Shown here: one piece after another, positions 8,970 to 16,720 of the stretch | Numbering within the stretch: position 1 is the first letter of the stretch | Layout: each line of letters starts with the position of its first letter | Assembly (NCBI RefSeq): GCF_003843875.1 | Contig: NZ_RKRF01000008.1 | Span: 372,001-436,000 of the forward strand | Source: Aquisalibacillus elongatus | Lineage (GTDB): Bacteria; Bacillota; Bacilli; Bacillales; Alkalibacillaceae | Direction: 5' to 3' | DNA: 64,000 nt | The notes under the pieces: model-generated | Databases searched by the model: none | Seen by the model: only the letters and a program-made list of their open reading frames with translations | Told to the model about the DNA's origin: nothing | Translations under genes and position numbers: made by a program

Positions 8970-9504
8970 TTGAAATCTCTACTTAAATGGCTGCTGGGGA
9001 TTGTGGTAGTAGTAGGCATTGGTGTTGGCGTGCTTTTTGGGATAGCTTATTATATGGAAAATCAGTTTTAGGACGAGAAAGTTGTGGAGAGTGACTCAGA
9101 AGAGAAGAGAGTGAGAGAATTATCCGAGGAAAAATTCGAGAAGAGTAATAATGCGGAGGAGTTAAATCCCTTCGGCGATAAAGTCAAACAGGAGCAGTTG
9201 ACTGATTCCCAGACACAAAATGTCGCATCAAAAAGTCCGCGCGAGTGAGAAGTGGGGCTTTTACTTGTTTGCAGATGAACGGTTTGCGTGGTTAAAAGAA
9301 GGCGTTGAGACTGTTCAGGAAAATTTGACACATGATCAAGTTTATCTAGCGATCTTGAATCGGTGGGAAAACGGTGACTTTTCTAAAGCTGATAGGGATC
9401 ACAACACGATCTGGGAGCTTCAAGGTGGAACCGTGGGCCGTGCGTCGGGTGTCTTGAGACCTGAAGAAGAGGAAGAAAATATTGATAGCGCTTATGAGAA
9501 TTAG
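8970..9504 (+). pseudogene. DUF6241-like membrane-anchored protein, disrupted by a stop and a frameshift
   Basis: A TTG start after GGGGAAGG gives KSLLKWLLGIVVVVGIGVGV, a one-helix anchor, then an in-frame TAG at 9069. The same frame continues after the stop with a charged linker and NPFGDKVKQEQLTDSQ. The conserved remainder MSHQKVRASEKWGFYLFADE, ILNRWENGDFSKADRDHNT and WELQGGTVGRASG is in the +1 frame from 9220. These segments match, from memory, the DUF6241 family layout (anchor, linker, NPFGxKV, MSHQKV, HNxIWxLQGGTxG). Two independent lesions make this a decayed gene rather than a recoded one. A terminator follows. Confidence 0.7.
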
Positions 9505-9520
9505 ATCGCTTAGAAAGAAA

Positions 9521-9549
9521 GAGCACCTAGGCCCGCGACCTAAGTGCTC
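9521..9549. terminator. Terminator shared by the pseudogene and the zinc-ribbon gene
   Basis: GAGCACCTAGG / CCTAAGTGCTC with one mismatch. The better U-tract (TTTCTTTCT) is on the minus strand, so it mainly serves the 9554-10330 gene. Confidence 0.75.
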
Positions 9550-9553
9550 ATTC

Positions 9554-10330
9554 TTAATACATAATTTGATCAATCTGGTTTAACGTACTTTCAAGATAAA
9601 TTCTAAATAGAATATAAATGATTAAATTCGTTAGCAAGAAGCTTCCAATGCTTAAGTAAACGTATTGGACTTTTTCACCGAGCTGACTTAAGTGATGGAA
9701 ACTGATTATCACCGGAGCCAAGGAAATAAAGGCGATGAAGCCGATGAAAAATAGAATGAGTGTTAATTGTGGTGCTGTTGCTAGGCCGGTCAGGATCGTT
9801 AGCGCTGATACGGCCGTGAATGGTACCGAAAAAGCACCGTACTGAGCGAGCGCTTCTTGAAAGCTGACGTCAGCCTTGCCGATTTTTAAGACTGCTACTA
9901 GTGCTACTAATCCTGCTAGGATGATTAGTAGCAGTGAAAATGCCATTCGGAAGAAGAAGCTAAAGAATGGAAGGGTAGATGGTTCCCCCATGTAGCCTCC
10001 GAATGTTTGTTTGTAAAATCCGTTGATTAACAAATAAAAACCTAATGATAGCACGATTGCCATTAAGACAAGGGTGATGATTCCGTTGATAAATGAGCTT
10101 TTTGGTTGGTTAAGACTCATCGTTGGATTTTTGATTAAGCTTACGACATAATCGAGATAGTTTTTCGTGTGATACTTAATGTTGTCCATTTGGTTGTTTT
10201 GGGACTCTGCGCTCGTTGTGGCTGCTGTTTCCTCCTGAGAATTATGTACGTCGGAAGTGAGCGGGGTTCCGCAATTTTCGCAGAAGTTGCCACTATCTTG
10301 CTGGTGTTGACAATTTTCGCAAACTAACAA
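9554..10330 (-). CDS. Zinc-ribbon plus Yip1-like membrane protein
   Basis: 258 residues. An N-terminal zinc ribbon CENCQHQQDSGNFCENCG (two CxxC pairs, residues 4-21) is followed by a low-complexity Ser/Thr/Gln linker (~30-55) and five hydrophobic segments in the Yip1/DUF-like arrangement. This architecture is frequent in Bacillales as an uncharacterised membrane protein, possibly involved in envelope stress or protein folding. Start ATG follows an AAAAGGAGGC site on the minus strand. It is monocistronic and divergent from the EamA exporter gene. Confidence 0.85.
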   Translation of the reverse strand: MLVCENCQHQQDSGNFCENCGTPLTSDVHNSQEETAATTSAESQNNQMDNIKYHTKNYLDYVVSLIKNPTMSLNQPKSSFINGIITLVLMAIVLSLGFYLLINGFYKQTFGGYMGEPSTLPFFSFFFRMAFSLLLIILAGLVALVAVLKIGKADVSFQEALAQYGAFSVPFTAVSALTILTGLATAPQLTLILFFIGFIAFISLAPVIISFHHLSQLGEKVQYVYLSIGSFLLTNLIIYILFRIYLESTLNQIDQIMY

Positions 10331-10470
10331 TAAAAACGCCTCCTTTTTATAGTAAATTAGACTTATAAATCTATTGTATCAGTTTTTGGAAAATTTTATA
10401 GTAAGATTTGATAGAAAACGCTTTCGTTTGTTAGAGTTAGAGAATCAATTTTGGAGAAACAGGTGAGAAT

Positions 10471-11385
10471 ATGGTTAAAATTTATATCCTGCTGCTAGGC
10501 GTGATGTTGATGTGGGGATTGAACGTTTCGGCGCTAAAGGTGCTCGTAACGGCGATAGATCCTGTTTTACTAACATCGTTTCGAATTCTGACAGCAGGCA
10601 TTGCGGTGTTGATTATATGTCGAGTTATGGGGATTTTTAGGCTTCCGTATAAACACGAGTGGATCGTAATTTTTTCTATAGCGGTGTTTAATGTGATTTT
10701 ACACCACTCGTTGGTTGCAGTCGGACTTGAAATGACGTCTGGGGTTAATGCAAGCTTGATTTTAGGGATGATGCCGCTTGTGACTGTCGTAATGGCAGTT
10801 ATTTTCTTGAGACAACGCGTGACATGGGTCCGCGTGCTCGGGTTTGTGTTAGGTTTTGTTGGTGTCGCCGTGACCACGTTGACTGGCGAGGGCGGCCCTG
10901 CAGCCATATCTACGGGCGACTTGATCGTGTTCCTAGGTGTGCTTGTGCAAGGCTTTAGCTTTGTGCTGATTAGTAAATTAAAGCCTACGTTCGACCCACG
11001 CTTGGCGACAGGCTATATGATGATTGTCGGATCGGTGTTTATTTTTGGATTGAGCCAGGCTTTCGGCGCAGAAGTTAGTGAAATTGCCGGATTAGTTGAT
11101 TGGAAATTGGCCGGTGTGTTCTTATTTAGCGCACTGTTTGCATCAGCCTTTGGCCACATGACCTATAATTTTGCTATTAAAAAAGTCGGTCCGGCCGAGT
11201 CTGCAATTTTCATAAATTTGAATACCCTGTTTGCAATTACCGGGGCCGCAGTGTTTTTGAATGAAGTCATTACCATGAACCACGTGTTTGGATTTTTATT
11301 GATTCTAAGTGGTGTGTTTATAGGAACCGGCGCGTTTGAATATCTGTTGGTTAAGAGGAGGAAAGGGAGTCAATCAAACGTTTGA
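10471..11385 (+). CDS. EamA/DMT superfamily metabolite exporter
   Basis: 304-residue protein with ten predicted transmembrane helices in two EamA repeats (~5-135 and ~145-285). Repeat landmarks are WGLNVSALKVLV near the N-terminus and HMTYNFAIKKVGPAESAIF (~222-240). DMT exporters remove amino acids, nucleobases or drugs; the substrate cannot be read from sequence. ATG at 10471 follows an AGGTGAGAAT site. A partly cre-like AGAAAACGCTTTCG (about 10412-10425) lies upstream. The terminator hairpin contains the stop codon. Confidence 0.9.
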   Translation: MVKIYILLLGVMLMWGLNVSALKVLVTAIDPVLLTSFRILTAGIAVLIICRVMGIFRLPYKHEWIVIFSIAVFNVILHHSLVAVGLEMTSGVNASLILGMMPLVTVVMAVIFLRQRVTWVRVLGFVLGFVGVAVTTLTGEGGPAAISTGDLIVFLGVLVQGFSFVLISKLKPTFDPRLATGYMMIVGSVFIFGLSQAFGAEVSEIAGLVDWKLAGVFLFSALFASAFGHMTYNFAIKKVGPAESAIFINLNTLFAITGAAVFLNEVITMNHVFGFLLILSGVFIGTGAFEYLLVKRRKGSQSNV

Positions 11386-11396
11386 TTGGTTTTTCT
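11371..11396 (+). terminator. Intrinsic terminator spanning the EamA stop codon
   Basis: Near-perfect palindrome CAATCAAACGTTTGATTG followed by GTTTTTC. The TGA stop lies inside the right arm. Confidence 0.8.
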
Positions 11397-11419
11397 TCTG
11401 AGTTTTTCATTTATTTCTA

Positions 11420-11565
11420 ATTCTCGAAATTGGTTAACCAATTCCCGAATACGAGGGTTTTATTCCCGCAAAGCAGTTTCTATTCTTGAAAGCGGAAGTC
11501 CAATTCTCGAAAACTGCCATTCTATTCCCGAATGCAGAAGCTCTATTCCCTAAAGTTCAGTTTAT
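11420..11565. repeat. 21-bp degenerate tandem array, family B, copy 1 (ATTCYCGAA core), 7 units
   Basis: The core ATTCYCGAA or close variants start at 11420, 11441, 11462, 11482, 11503, 11524 and 11545 (one step of 20 bp, all others 21). The last unit overlaps the stop codon of the NERD gene, so on the minus strand the array begins exactly where that gene ends. The same family recurs on the other side of the gene. Confidence 0.88.
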
Positions 11566-12532
11566 CAAAGTAGTCTAATAGATAGCGACCATCTTGTTGT
11601 AGGTTGTAGTTAAGATGGTATATCCGGTGGCGGTGTTCGCCTATGTGGGGGAGGCCGCTGCTCATAAGTAATCTTGAAGCTGTTTTAATAGATTCAATGT
11701 TACATAGTTTTCTAAATTGCCGGTTAGTGATCTGAGAATTAAATAACAGTTGGTATTCAAACAGACTTCTCAAATGGGCAGTATGACTTTTGATTTGGCA
11801 CTTTGGGCAAAACCAATGACCATGTTTTCTGATCATATGTAGGTGCTGGCAGCTTGGGCAAATGACACCTAACTTTAGGTTTTGTGGAAGGATTCCAAGT
11901 TGTTTGAACATATCAGATTGAAGTGGTTTGTTTTGTGTGATGAGTTGATTAGCTATTGCGTTTAATTGAGGCATTTGGATGAAGGACGTTTGATTCTCAT
12001 TCGATAGCTCCTCGAATTTCTGCAAAAGTTGATGACTATAAATAACTCTCTCATCCTTTTCTTCAGATAATATAGCCTTCGGATTCGTGAACACCACAAG
12101 AAACTTCACAGGCATATCTCGAATGCCAAGTTTGTGCAAGGATGACTTTAGTTGATGAACCTGCGCTTGAGCTTGACCAACTGGATCCTCGTATTTTTTA
12201 TCACCCTGGTACATCACCCCGTTTTTGTGGTCAAATCTAATAAAATTTGCATGATTTTTTACTTCTAAAATTAAAAAGAATGTCTGAATCATCATGAGAG
12301 TGTCGATTTGGTAGTAGGATTTAATGTAGGGTAATCGGAGGTCATGGAGTATCAAGTTCGATTGATCGTTAATGAATTTGAGGTAGTAATCTAGGGACAA
12401 TTCACCCTTATATCCGGAATAATAGTTTAATGCTTCTTGTCTTATCCTTGGATGATCATTTCGCATCCGCATACCAATTAAAGATAATAGATTAATTGGA
12501 ATTTCGTGATTTTTTATAATCAGTTTAATCAC
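11543..12532 (-). CDS. NERD (nuclease-related) domain protein with C-terminal zinc ribbon
   Basis: 329 residues. The N-terminal NERD domain runs from YKGELSLDYYL (~41) through the PD-(D/E)xK-like triad Asp77, Glu90 and Lys92 (QIDTLM, ILEVKN) to DPVGQAQAQVHQLKSSL (~126-143). A C-terminal zinc ribbon CPSCQ...CPKC (~230-250) is followed by a short helical region. NERD domains are restriction-like nuclease folds predicted to act in DNA processing; no partner gene is adjacent. ATG after AGGAAGGTGATT on the minus strand. Arrays of one 21-bp repeat family flank it on both sides. Confidence 0.85.
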   Translation of the reverse strand: MIKLIIKNHEIPINLLSLIGMRMRNDHPRIRQEALNYYSGYKGELSLDYYLKFINDQSNLILHDLRLPYIKSYYQIDTLMMIQTFFLILEVKNHANFIRFDHKNGVMYQGDKKYEDPVGQAQAQVHQLKSSLHKLGIRDMPVKFLVVFTNPKAILSEEKDERVIYSHQLLQKFEELSNENQTSFIQMPQLNAIANQLITQNKPLQSDMFKQLGILPQNLKLGVICPSCQHLHMIRKHGHWFCPKCQIKSHTAHLRSLFEYQLLFNSQITNRQFRKLCNIESIKTASRLLMSSGLPHIGEHRHRIYHLNYNLQQDGRYLLDYFDKLNFRE

Positions 12533-12701
12533 CTTCCTCTTATTTTCTAAAATATAAGTTTAATGAAAAACTCGTTTTTGTCAAAAAGTGACATAATGAG
12601 ATTTTGATTCGTTATTTGGTGAGGGTGAGGCAAAATGTATGAGATAATTTAATTTTCTTGTGTATTTTGGTTAAAAATCGGTTTGAAAATAATTTTCTCC
12701 A

Positions 12702-12869
12702 ATTCTCGAAAAGTAACTATCAATTCCCGAACTCAGCTGCTCTATTCCCGAAATCGTGTATTCAATTCTCGATTTCTAGAACTCTATTCTCGAAAGCAGA
12801 CATTCTATTCTCGAATACAATTCGTCTATTCCCGAAAAGTGGATTTCTATTCCCGAATAGGTCTAACAC
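12702..12869. repeat. 21-bp degenerate tandem array, family B, copy 2 (ATTCYCGAA core), 8 units
   Basis: The core starts at 12702, 12723, 12744, 12765, 12786, 12807, 12828 and 12849, exactly 21 bp apart each time. It fills most of the 369-bp divergent gap between the NERD gene and panD. A probable -10 (TATGAT or TAAAAT at about 12870-12880) and the RBS of panD follow immediately. The rest of the gap (12533-12701) is AT-rich with no other structure recognised. Confidence 0.9.
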
Positions 12870-12901
12870 TATGATAAAATATTATAAAAGGAGGTTTTCA
12901 C

Positions 12902-13297
12902 ATGCAACGCAAGATGTGCAAAGGAAAAATACATAGAGCGACAGTGACGGAAGCGGATTTGGATTATGTTGGCAGCGTGACGATTGATTATAAGTTGATG
13001 AAAGAGGCGAATATTAAGCCTCATGAGATGGTGCAGATCACGAGTCTTCGGAATGCGACGCTATGGAAGACGTATGCGATTCCGGCGCCGGAGGGTTCTG
13101 GGAAGATTTGTCTGAATGGGCCGCCTGCTCATTTGTTCTCGCCTGGTGATATTGTGATTATTCTAAGCATGGGGCTTTACACGGACGAGGAGATCGATGA
13201 CTTGAAGCCTAAAGTGGTTTTCGTGGATGAGGAAAATCAGATTACGAGTATTGAAGAGCATAACCTGCACTGGCCTGAGGGTGTGGAGGTAGAGTAA
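12902..13297 (+). CDS. panD: Aspartate 1-decarboxylase-like protein (PanD), Arg54 replaced
   Basis: 131-residue pyruvoyl-dependent decarboxylase family member that makes beta-alanine from aspartate for pantothenate. It aligns without gaps to PanD numbering: Lys9, His11, Tyr22, the self-cleavage site Gly24-Ser25 (DYVGSVTID), Thr57-Tyr58 and Asn72 are all present. Position 54, an Arg that binds the substrate carboxylate in E. coli PanD, is Leu here (ATLWKTY); an Arg occurs at position 50. panB and panC are not adjacent. ATG at 12902 follows AAAAGGAGG. Self-processing is likely, but substrate preference may differ. Confidence 0.85.
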   Translation: MQRKMCKGKIHRATVTEADLDYVGSVTIDYKLMKEANIKPHEMVQITSLRNATLWKTYAIPAPEGSGKICLNGPPAHLFSPGDIVIILSMGLYTDEEIDDLKPKVVFVDEENQITSIEEHNLHWPEGVEVE

Positions 13298-13327
13298 CTG
13301 ACCAACGTTTGTTGGTCAGTTTTTTTT
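13296..13327 (+). terminator. Intrinsic terminator after panD
   Basis: ACTGACCAAC / GTTGGTCAGT stem with a GTTT loop and a run of eight T. Confidence 0.93.
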
Positions 13328-13393
13328 ATGAACAGACATTAGAGCATTAGCTAGAATATAATTTTAAATATTTATAAAATTAATAAAAATGTG

Positions 13394-13439
13394 TTGATTT
13401 TTAATAATTAAATATGTATCATATGTGTAAACGTTTACA
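13394..13439 (+). promoter_or_regulatory. Promoter plus LacI/CcpA-type operator of the SIS-PfkB operon
   Basis: TTGATT (13394-13399), 17-bp spacer, TATCAT (13417-13422). The perfect palindrome TGTAAACGTTTACA (13426-13439) sits over the expected transcription start, a classic repressing position. The local LacI-family protein (18980-19975) is the simplest candidate; CcpA is possible because the site also fits the cre consensus. Confidence 0.8.
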
Positions 13440-13459
13440 TATGTGAGGGGGTGAACTAT

Positions 13460-14053
13460 TTGCAAGGAGTAGAATTTGCTAAAGACTTAATCCAAAAAGA
13501 AATCAGAGGGTTAGAACTACTTTTTCAGAGTTTAGATGAAGATGAAAAATTTAATGAAGCGTTACAAGTGATGTCTAATGTTAAAGGTAAAGTTATTGTT
13601 ACAGCAGTTGGAAAATCAGGCCATGTTGGCAAAAAAATAGCAGCCTCGTTAGCAAGTACAGGTACGCCTTCATTCTTTATTCACTCTACTGAAGGAGTAC
13701 ATGGAGATCTAGGGATGGTTGAACAGGAAGATGTTGTAATAATGATTTCTAATAGTGGTGAGACTCTGGAGGTGCTAAATTTGCTTCCAACCTTAAAAAA
13801 GATAGGCGTCACTACAATTTCCATTACCAGAGATAAAGAATCAACCTTAGCTCAAGCGTCTGATATAGCCTTGTCATATACTTATGAAGAAGAAGCGGAT
13901 CATTTAAATTTAGCTCCTACTACTAGTTCTACTATATGCTTAGTTATAGGAGATGCACTAGCTTGCGCGTTATCAAACAAGAAAGATTTCACAAAAGAAG
14001 ATTTTCATTTGTACCATCCTGGCGGAAGTTTAGGAAGGAATTTATCAACATAA
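13460..14053 (+). CDS. SIS-domain sugar isomerase (KpsF/GutQ-like, no CBS domains)
   Basis: 197-residue single SIS domain: TAVGKSGHVGKKIAASLAST (~50-69), MISNSGETLEVLNLLPTLKK (~98-117) and the C-terminal YHPGGSLGRNL typical of arabinose-5-phosphate isomerases. KpsF/GutQ enzymes continue with two CBS domains, and these are absent here. It probably isomerises a phosphorylated aldose/ketose for the catabolic pathway of this operon. Start taken as TTG 13460, 6 nt after GAGGGGGTG; the in-frame GTG at 13451 lies inside that site. Followed 14 bp later by the PfkB kinase. Confidence 0.82.
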   Translation: MQGVEFAKDLIQKEIRGLELLFQSLDEDEKFNEALQVMSNVKGKVIVTAVGKSGHVGKKIAASLASTGTPSFFIHSTEGVHGDLGMVEQEDVVIMISNSGETLEVLNLLPTLKKIGVTTISITRDKESTLAQASDIALSYTYEEEADHLNLAPTTSSTICLVIGDALACALSNKKDFTKEDFHLYHPGGSLGRNLST

Positions 14054-14067
14054 GATAGGTGGTTTTA

Positions 14068-15009
14068 TTGAATAATTTAGAAGGTGGTTCTGAAGTTTTA
14101 GTCATTGGTAGTTTTATGATGGATTTAGTATTCAAATCTAGTAGAGCCCCTAAAGATGGAGAAACAGTCATAGGTGAAAGTTTTAAACGTTATCCAGGGG
14201 GGAAAGGTGCAAATCAAGCAGTAGCTGCCCAACAACTAGGTGCAAGTGTAACAATGGCAGGAAAACTCGGAGCTGACCTTTATGGGGAAGAGATACTAAA
14301 GGTTCTACATCAAAAACAAATTAATACTGGGAAAATAATAATTGACTCTAACGAAACTACAGGTGTTGCATCAATAAATGTTGACGCCAAAGGAAATAAC
14401 AGAATCACAATCGTTCCTGGGGCCAATCATGCTTTTACAGAAAACGATTTGCTGAAAATCAAAAATATGCTTTTTAAGCATAAGGTTTTAGTGCTGCAAA
14501 TGGAATTGAACTTAAATGTAACTTTTAAAGCAGTAGAGTTAGCGCATGAAGTTGGAATTCCAGTTATTTTAAATCCTGCTCCAGCAGCTATCATACCTGA
14601 AAAAGTTTTAAGTAAAATAACTTATTTAACTCCAAATGAATCAGAAGTTGAATTACTTACTGGACTAAAAATATTTGATATTGAAGATGCTTATCAGGCT
14701 GGTGAAATACTAATTAATAAAGGTGTAAAAAATGTCATTATAACCTTGGGGAGTAAAGGTGCTGTTATTGTTAATGAAGAGTTGAAAGAATTTGTTCCCG
14801 GTTTTAAAGTTAAAGCTATAGATACCGTAGCTGCAGGAGATACTTTTAATGGCGCATTGGCGATGAAAATATCAAAAGAAATAGAATTAGAGAAATGCGT
14901 TCAGTTTGCTAATGCATCGGCTGCGTTATCTGTTACAAAAGATGGAGCGATTCCATCAATTCCAACCGAATCTGAAGTACAAAATTTTCTATTAAAATAT
15001 CAAAATTAA
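14068..15009 (+). CDS. PfkB-family carbohydrate kinase (ribokinase-like)
   Basis: 313 residues. It has the ribokinase signatures YPGGKGANQAVAAQQLGA (~39-56), NPAPA (~170) and the ATP/anion-hole motif DTVAAGDTFNGALA (~253-266) with its catalytic Asp. Closest in layout to RbsK, but the operon (SIS isomerase, TRAP importer, DHDPS-type lyase) argues for another substrate, perhaps a keto-deoxy acid or hexulose. Start TTG 14068 lies 5 nt after AGGTGG; the GTG at 14059 overlaps that site. A second promoter follows before the TRAP genes. Confidence 0.87.
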   Translation: MNNLEGGSEVLVIGSFMMDLVFKSSRAPKDGETVIGESFKRYPGGKGANQAVAAQQLGASVTMAGKLGADLYGEEILKVLHQKQINTGKIIIDSNETTGVASINVDAKGNNRITIVPGANHAFTENDLLKIKNMLFKHKVLVLQMELNLNVTFKAVELAHEVGIPVILNPAPAAIIPEKVLSKITYLTPNESEVELLTGLKIFDIEDAYQAGEILINKGVKNVIITLGSKGAVIVNEELKEFVPGFKVKAIDTVAAGDTFNGALAMKISKEIELEKCVQFANASAALSVTKDGAIPSIPTESEVQNFLLKYQN

Positions 15010-15042
15010 TTTCAAGAATTTTAGTATTATTTTGAAATGTAA

Positions 15043-15088
15043 TTTACAAGATAATGCTTTTATTGTACAATTTGTGTAAACGTTTTCA
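15043..15088 (+). promoter_or_regulatory. Promoter plus LacI/CcpA-type operator of the TRAP genes
   Basis: TTTACA (15043-15048), 17-bp spacer, TACAAT (15066-15071), then TGTAAACGTTTTCA (15075-15088). Same architecture and nearly the same operator as at 13394-13439, showing coordinated control of the two halves of the operon. Confidence 0.8.
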
Positions 15089-15119
15089 TATTTAAGTAAA
15101 TAAACTTAAGGGGGATATT

Positions 15120-16172
15120 ATGAAGTTAAAAAAAATCTTATTTGTATTATTATTTGTGGGTTTTGTAACGCTAGTGGCGTGTTCTGACTCCAGTGATGAT
15201 CAAAGTTCTGATGAGAATGAAGGAAACAATGGGGATGGGACGGAAGAAACTTTTGAGTTAAATTTTTCAACTGCAAGTGTACCAAATGATGCACACACAG
15301 AAGGTCTAAATGTGATGAAAGATTATATTGAAGAAAATACAGATGGTAACGTTACTGTAAATGTACACCATTCGGGTTCTTTATATAGTCAAGATAATGA
15401 GGCGCAAGCATTAATGCGTGGCAACTTAGAAATGGCCTACGTATCAGCACCGTGGGTATCAGAACATATACCTTCTATGTCTATGTTCACTTCAGGGTAC
15501 TTATTTAAAGATTATGATCACATGACAAATACATTTAATGGTGAAATCGGAGAGCAGGTTTTTGAGGATGTTGTTGATGAACTAGGAGTAAGACCTTTAG
15601 GGGCCTTTTACCTAGGCTCAAGACAGTTGAACTACCGTGATATAGGGAAAGAAATTAGAACTCCTGAAGATTTAGAAGGGGTAACACTAAGAATGCCAAA
15701 TACGGATTCGTGGTTATTTTTAGGGGAGGCATTAGGGGCTAATCCTACGCCGGTTGATTTCTCTGAGCTTTATATGGCTTTAAATACTGGAACGGTCCAA
15801 GCTCAAGATAATCCACTTCCAACAGTGAAAAATGCAGCATTTCATGAAGTAACTGATTATATTACTATTACAGATCATGTTATTGATACGGTATGGCCTA
15901 CAATTAATGAAGAAGTTTGGCAATCGCTACCCTCTGAATATCAAGAAGTAATCTTAGAGTCTGTAGAAGAAGCTAGGAAGTATGTTGATGAAACAAATCT
16001 AGATGCAGAATCTGAGTTAGTTGAGTTTTTTGAATCGGAAGGTCTAACAGTAATTGAAGCAGACAAAGATGCATTTATGGAAAGGGTTCAAGCCGAGTAT
16101 TTAAACAATGAAGAGATGACTAGTTCATGGGACATGGACCTGTATGAACGAATTCAGGAAATGGCTGAATAA
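15120..16172 (+). CDS. TRAP transporter substrate-binding lipoprotein (DctP family)
   Basis: 350 residues. A signal peptide with lipobox LVAC (Cys21) is followed by a very acidic Ser/Asp/Glu linker (~22-42) and a DctP fold. Family marks include GSRQLNYRDIGKEIRTPEDL (~177-196), LRMPNTDSWLFLGEALGANP and ALNTGTVQAQDNP. It captures an organic acid, usually a carboxylate-bearing sugar or dicarboxylate, outside the membrane and hands it to the DctQM Na+-driven permease. The neighbouring DHDPS-type lyase and kinase suggest a sugar acid. ATG after AAGGGGGATATT. A hairpin follows the stop codon. Confidence 0.9.
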   Translation: MKLKKILFVLLFVGFVTLVACSDSSDDQSSDENEGNNGDGTEETFELNFSTASVPNDAHTEGLNVMKDYIEENTDGNVTVNVHHSGSLYSQDNEAQALMRGNLEMAYVSAPWVSEHIPSMSMFTSGYLFKDYDHMTNTFNGEIGEQVFEDVVDELGVRPLGAFYLGSRQLNYRDIGKEIRTPEDLEGVTLRMPNTDSWLFLGEALGANPTPVDFSELYMALNTGTVQAQDNPLPTVKNAAFHEVTDYITITDHVIDTVWPTINEEVWQSLPSEYQEVILESVEEARKYVDETNLDAESELVEFFESEGLTVIEADKDAFMERVQAEYLNNEEMTSSWDMDLYERIQEMAE

Positions 16173-16180
16173 ATTACCAT

Positions 16181-16201
16181 GGCCCTACAAATTGTAGGGC
16201 C
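16181..16201 (+). terminator. Intra-operon hairpin after dctP
   Basis: Perfect inverted repeat GGCCCTACAA / TTGTAGGGCC followed by TCTATATTTT, so it is weakly terminating. Probably it protects or over-represents the binding-protein mRNA relative to the permease part. Confidence 0.7.
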
Positions 16202-16222
16202 TCTATATTTTGGGGTGTTTCA

Positions 16223-16705
16223 ATGAAGTGGCTTAAAAATATTTTAATTTATTTAAGGAACACAATTGAAATTGTGATACCTGCAATTGCATTTTCATTA
16301 ATGTTTATTGCATTTGTGATTCAGGTTTATTACAGGTATATACTGGATGATCCATTAGCATGGACTTATGAGGTCACAGTGGTTGGGTTCGTCTGGACGT
16401 TAATATTTGGTGCTATTTATGCACGACGTAAAGATGAGCACGTTGCATTCAGTTATATATATGATTTAGTACCTGAAAAAGTTCAATTCGCTTTTAGAGT
16501 AATTGGAAACCTATTAGTAATTGTACTGATTGCGATTGCTTTTAAACCAACATATGAATTTATACAATTTATGGAAATGTCTGAAACGACTACTTTTAAC
16601 ATTCCATATAATATTGTATACTTTCCGTTTTTAATCTTAATGGTAATGCTAGTGTTTTATTCAGTAAAAGATATTATTGTAGATTTAAAGAATATTAAAA
16701 ACTAG
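16223..16705 (+). CDS. TRAP transporter small permease (DctQ family)
   Basis: 160 residues with four transmembrane helices (~12-34, 48-68, 92-112 and 128-152). The DctQ-typical YYRYILDDPLAWTYEVTV and FGAIYARRKDEHVAF lie between helices 1-2 and 2-3. It associates with the large DctM subunit encoded 15 bp downstream. ATG follows TTTTGGGGTGTTTCA. Confidence 0.9.
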   Translation: MKWLKNILIYLRNTIEIVIPAIAFSLMFIAFVIQVYYRYILDDPLAWTYEVTVVGFVWTLIFGAIYARRKDEHVAFSYIYDLVPEKVQFAFRVIGNLLVIVLIAIAFKPTYEFIQFMEMSETTTFNIPYNIVYFPFLILMVMLVFYSVKDIIVDLKNIKN

Positions 16706-16720
16706 TAAAAGGAACTTACC

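Noticed and set aside
8970..9240. Amber read-through or programmed frameshifting in the DUF6241-like gene
   Set aside because: Two separate lesions and no slippery sequence or stimulatory structure recognised; a pseudogene is simpler.
12658..12936. 92-codon ORF with repeated LFPKS/LFSN-type heptads
   Set aside because: It is the translation of array B copy 2, overlaps the panD start in another frame and has no ribosome site.
13426..13439. Pure CcpA cre assignment
   Set aside because: The palindrome also suits the LacI-family regulator encoded in the same operon; left undecided between the two.
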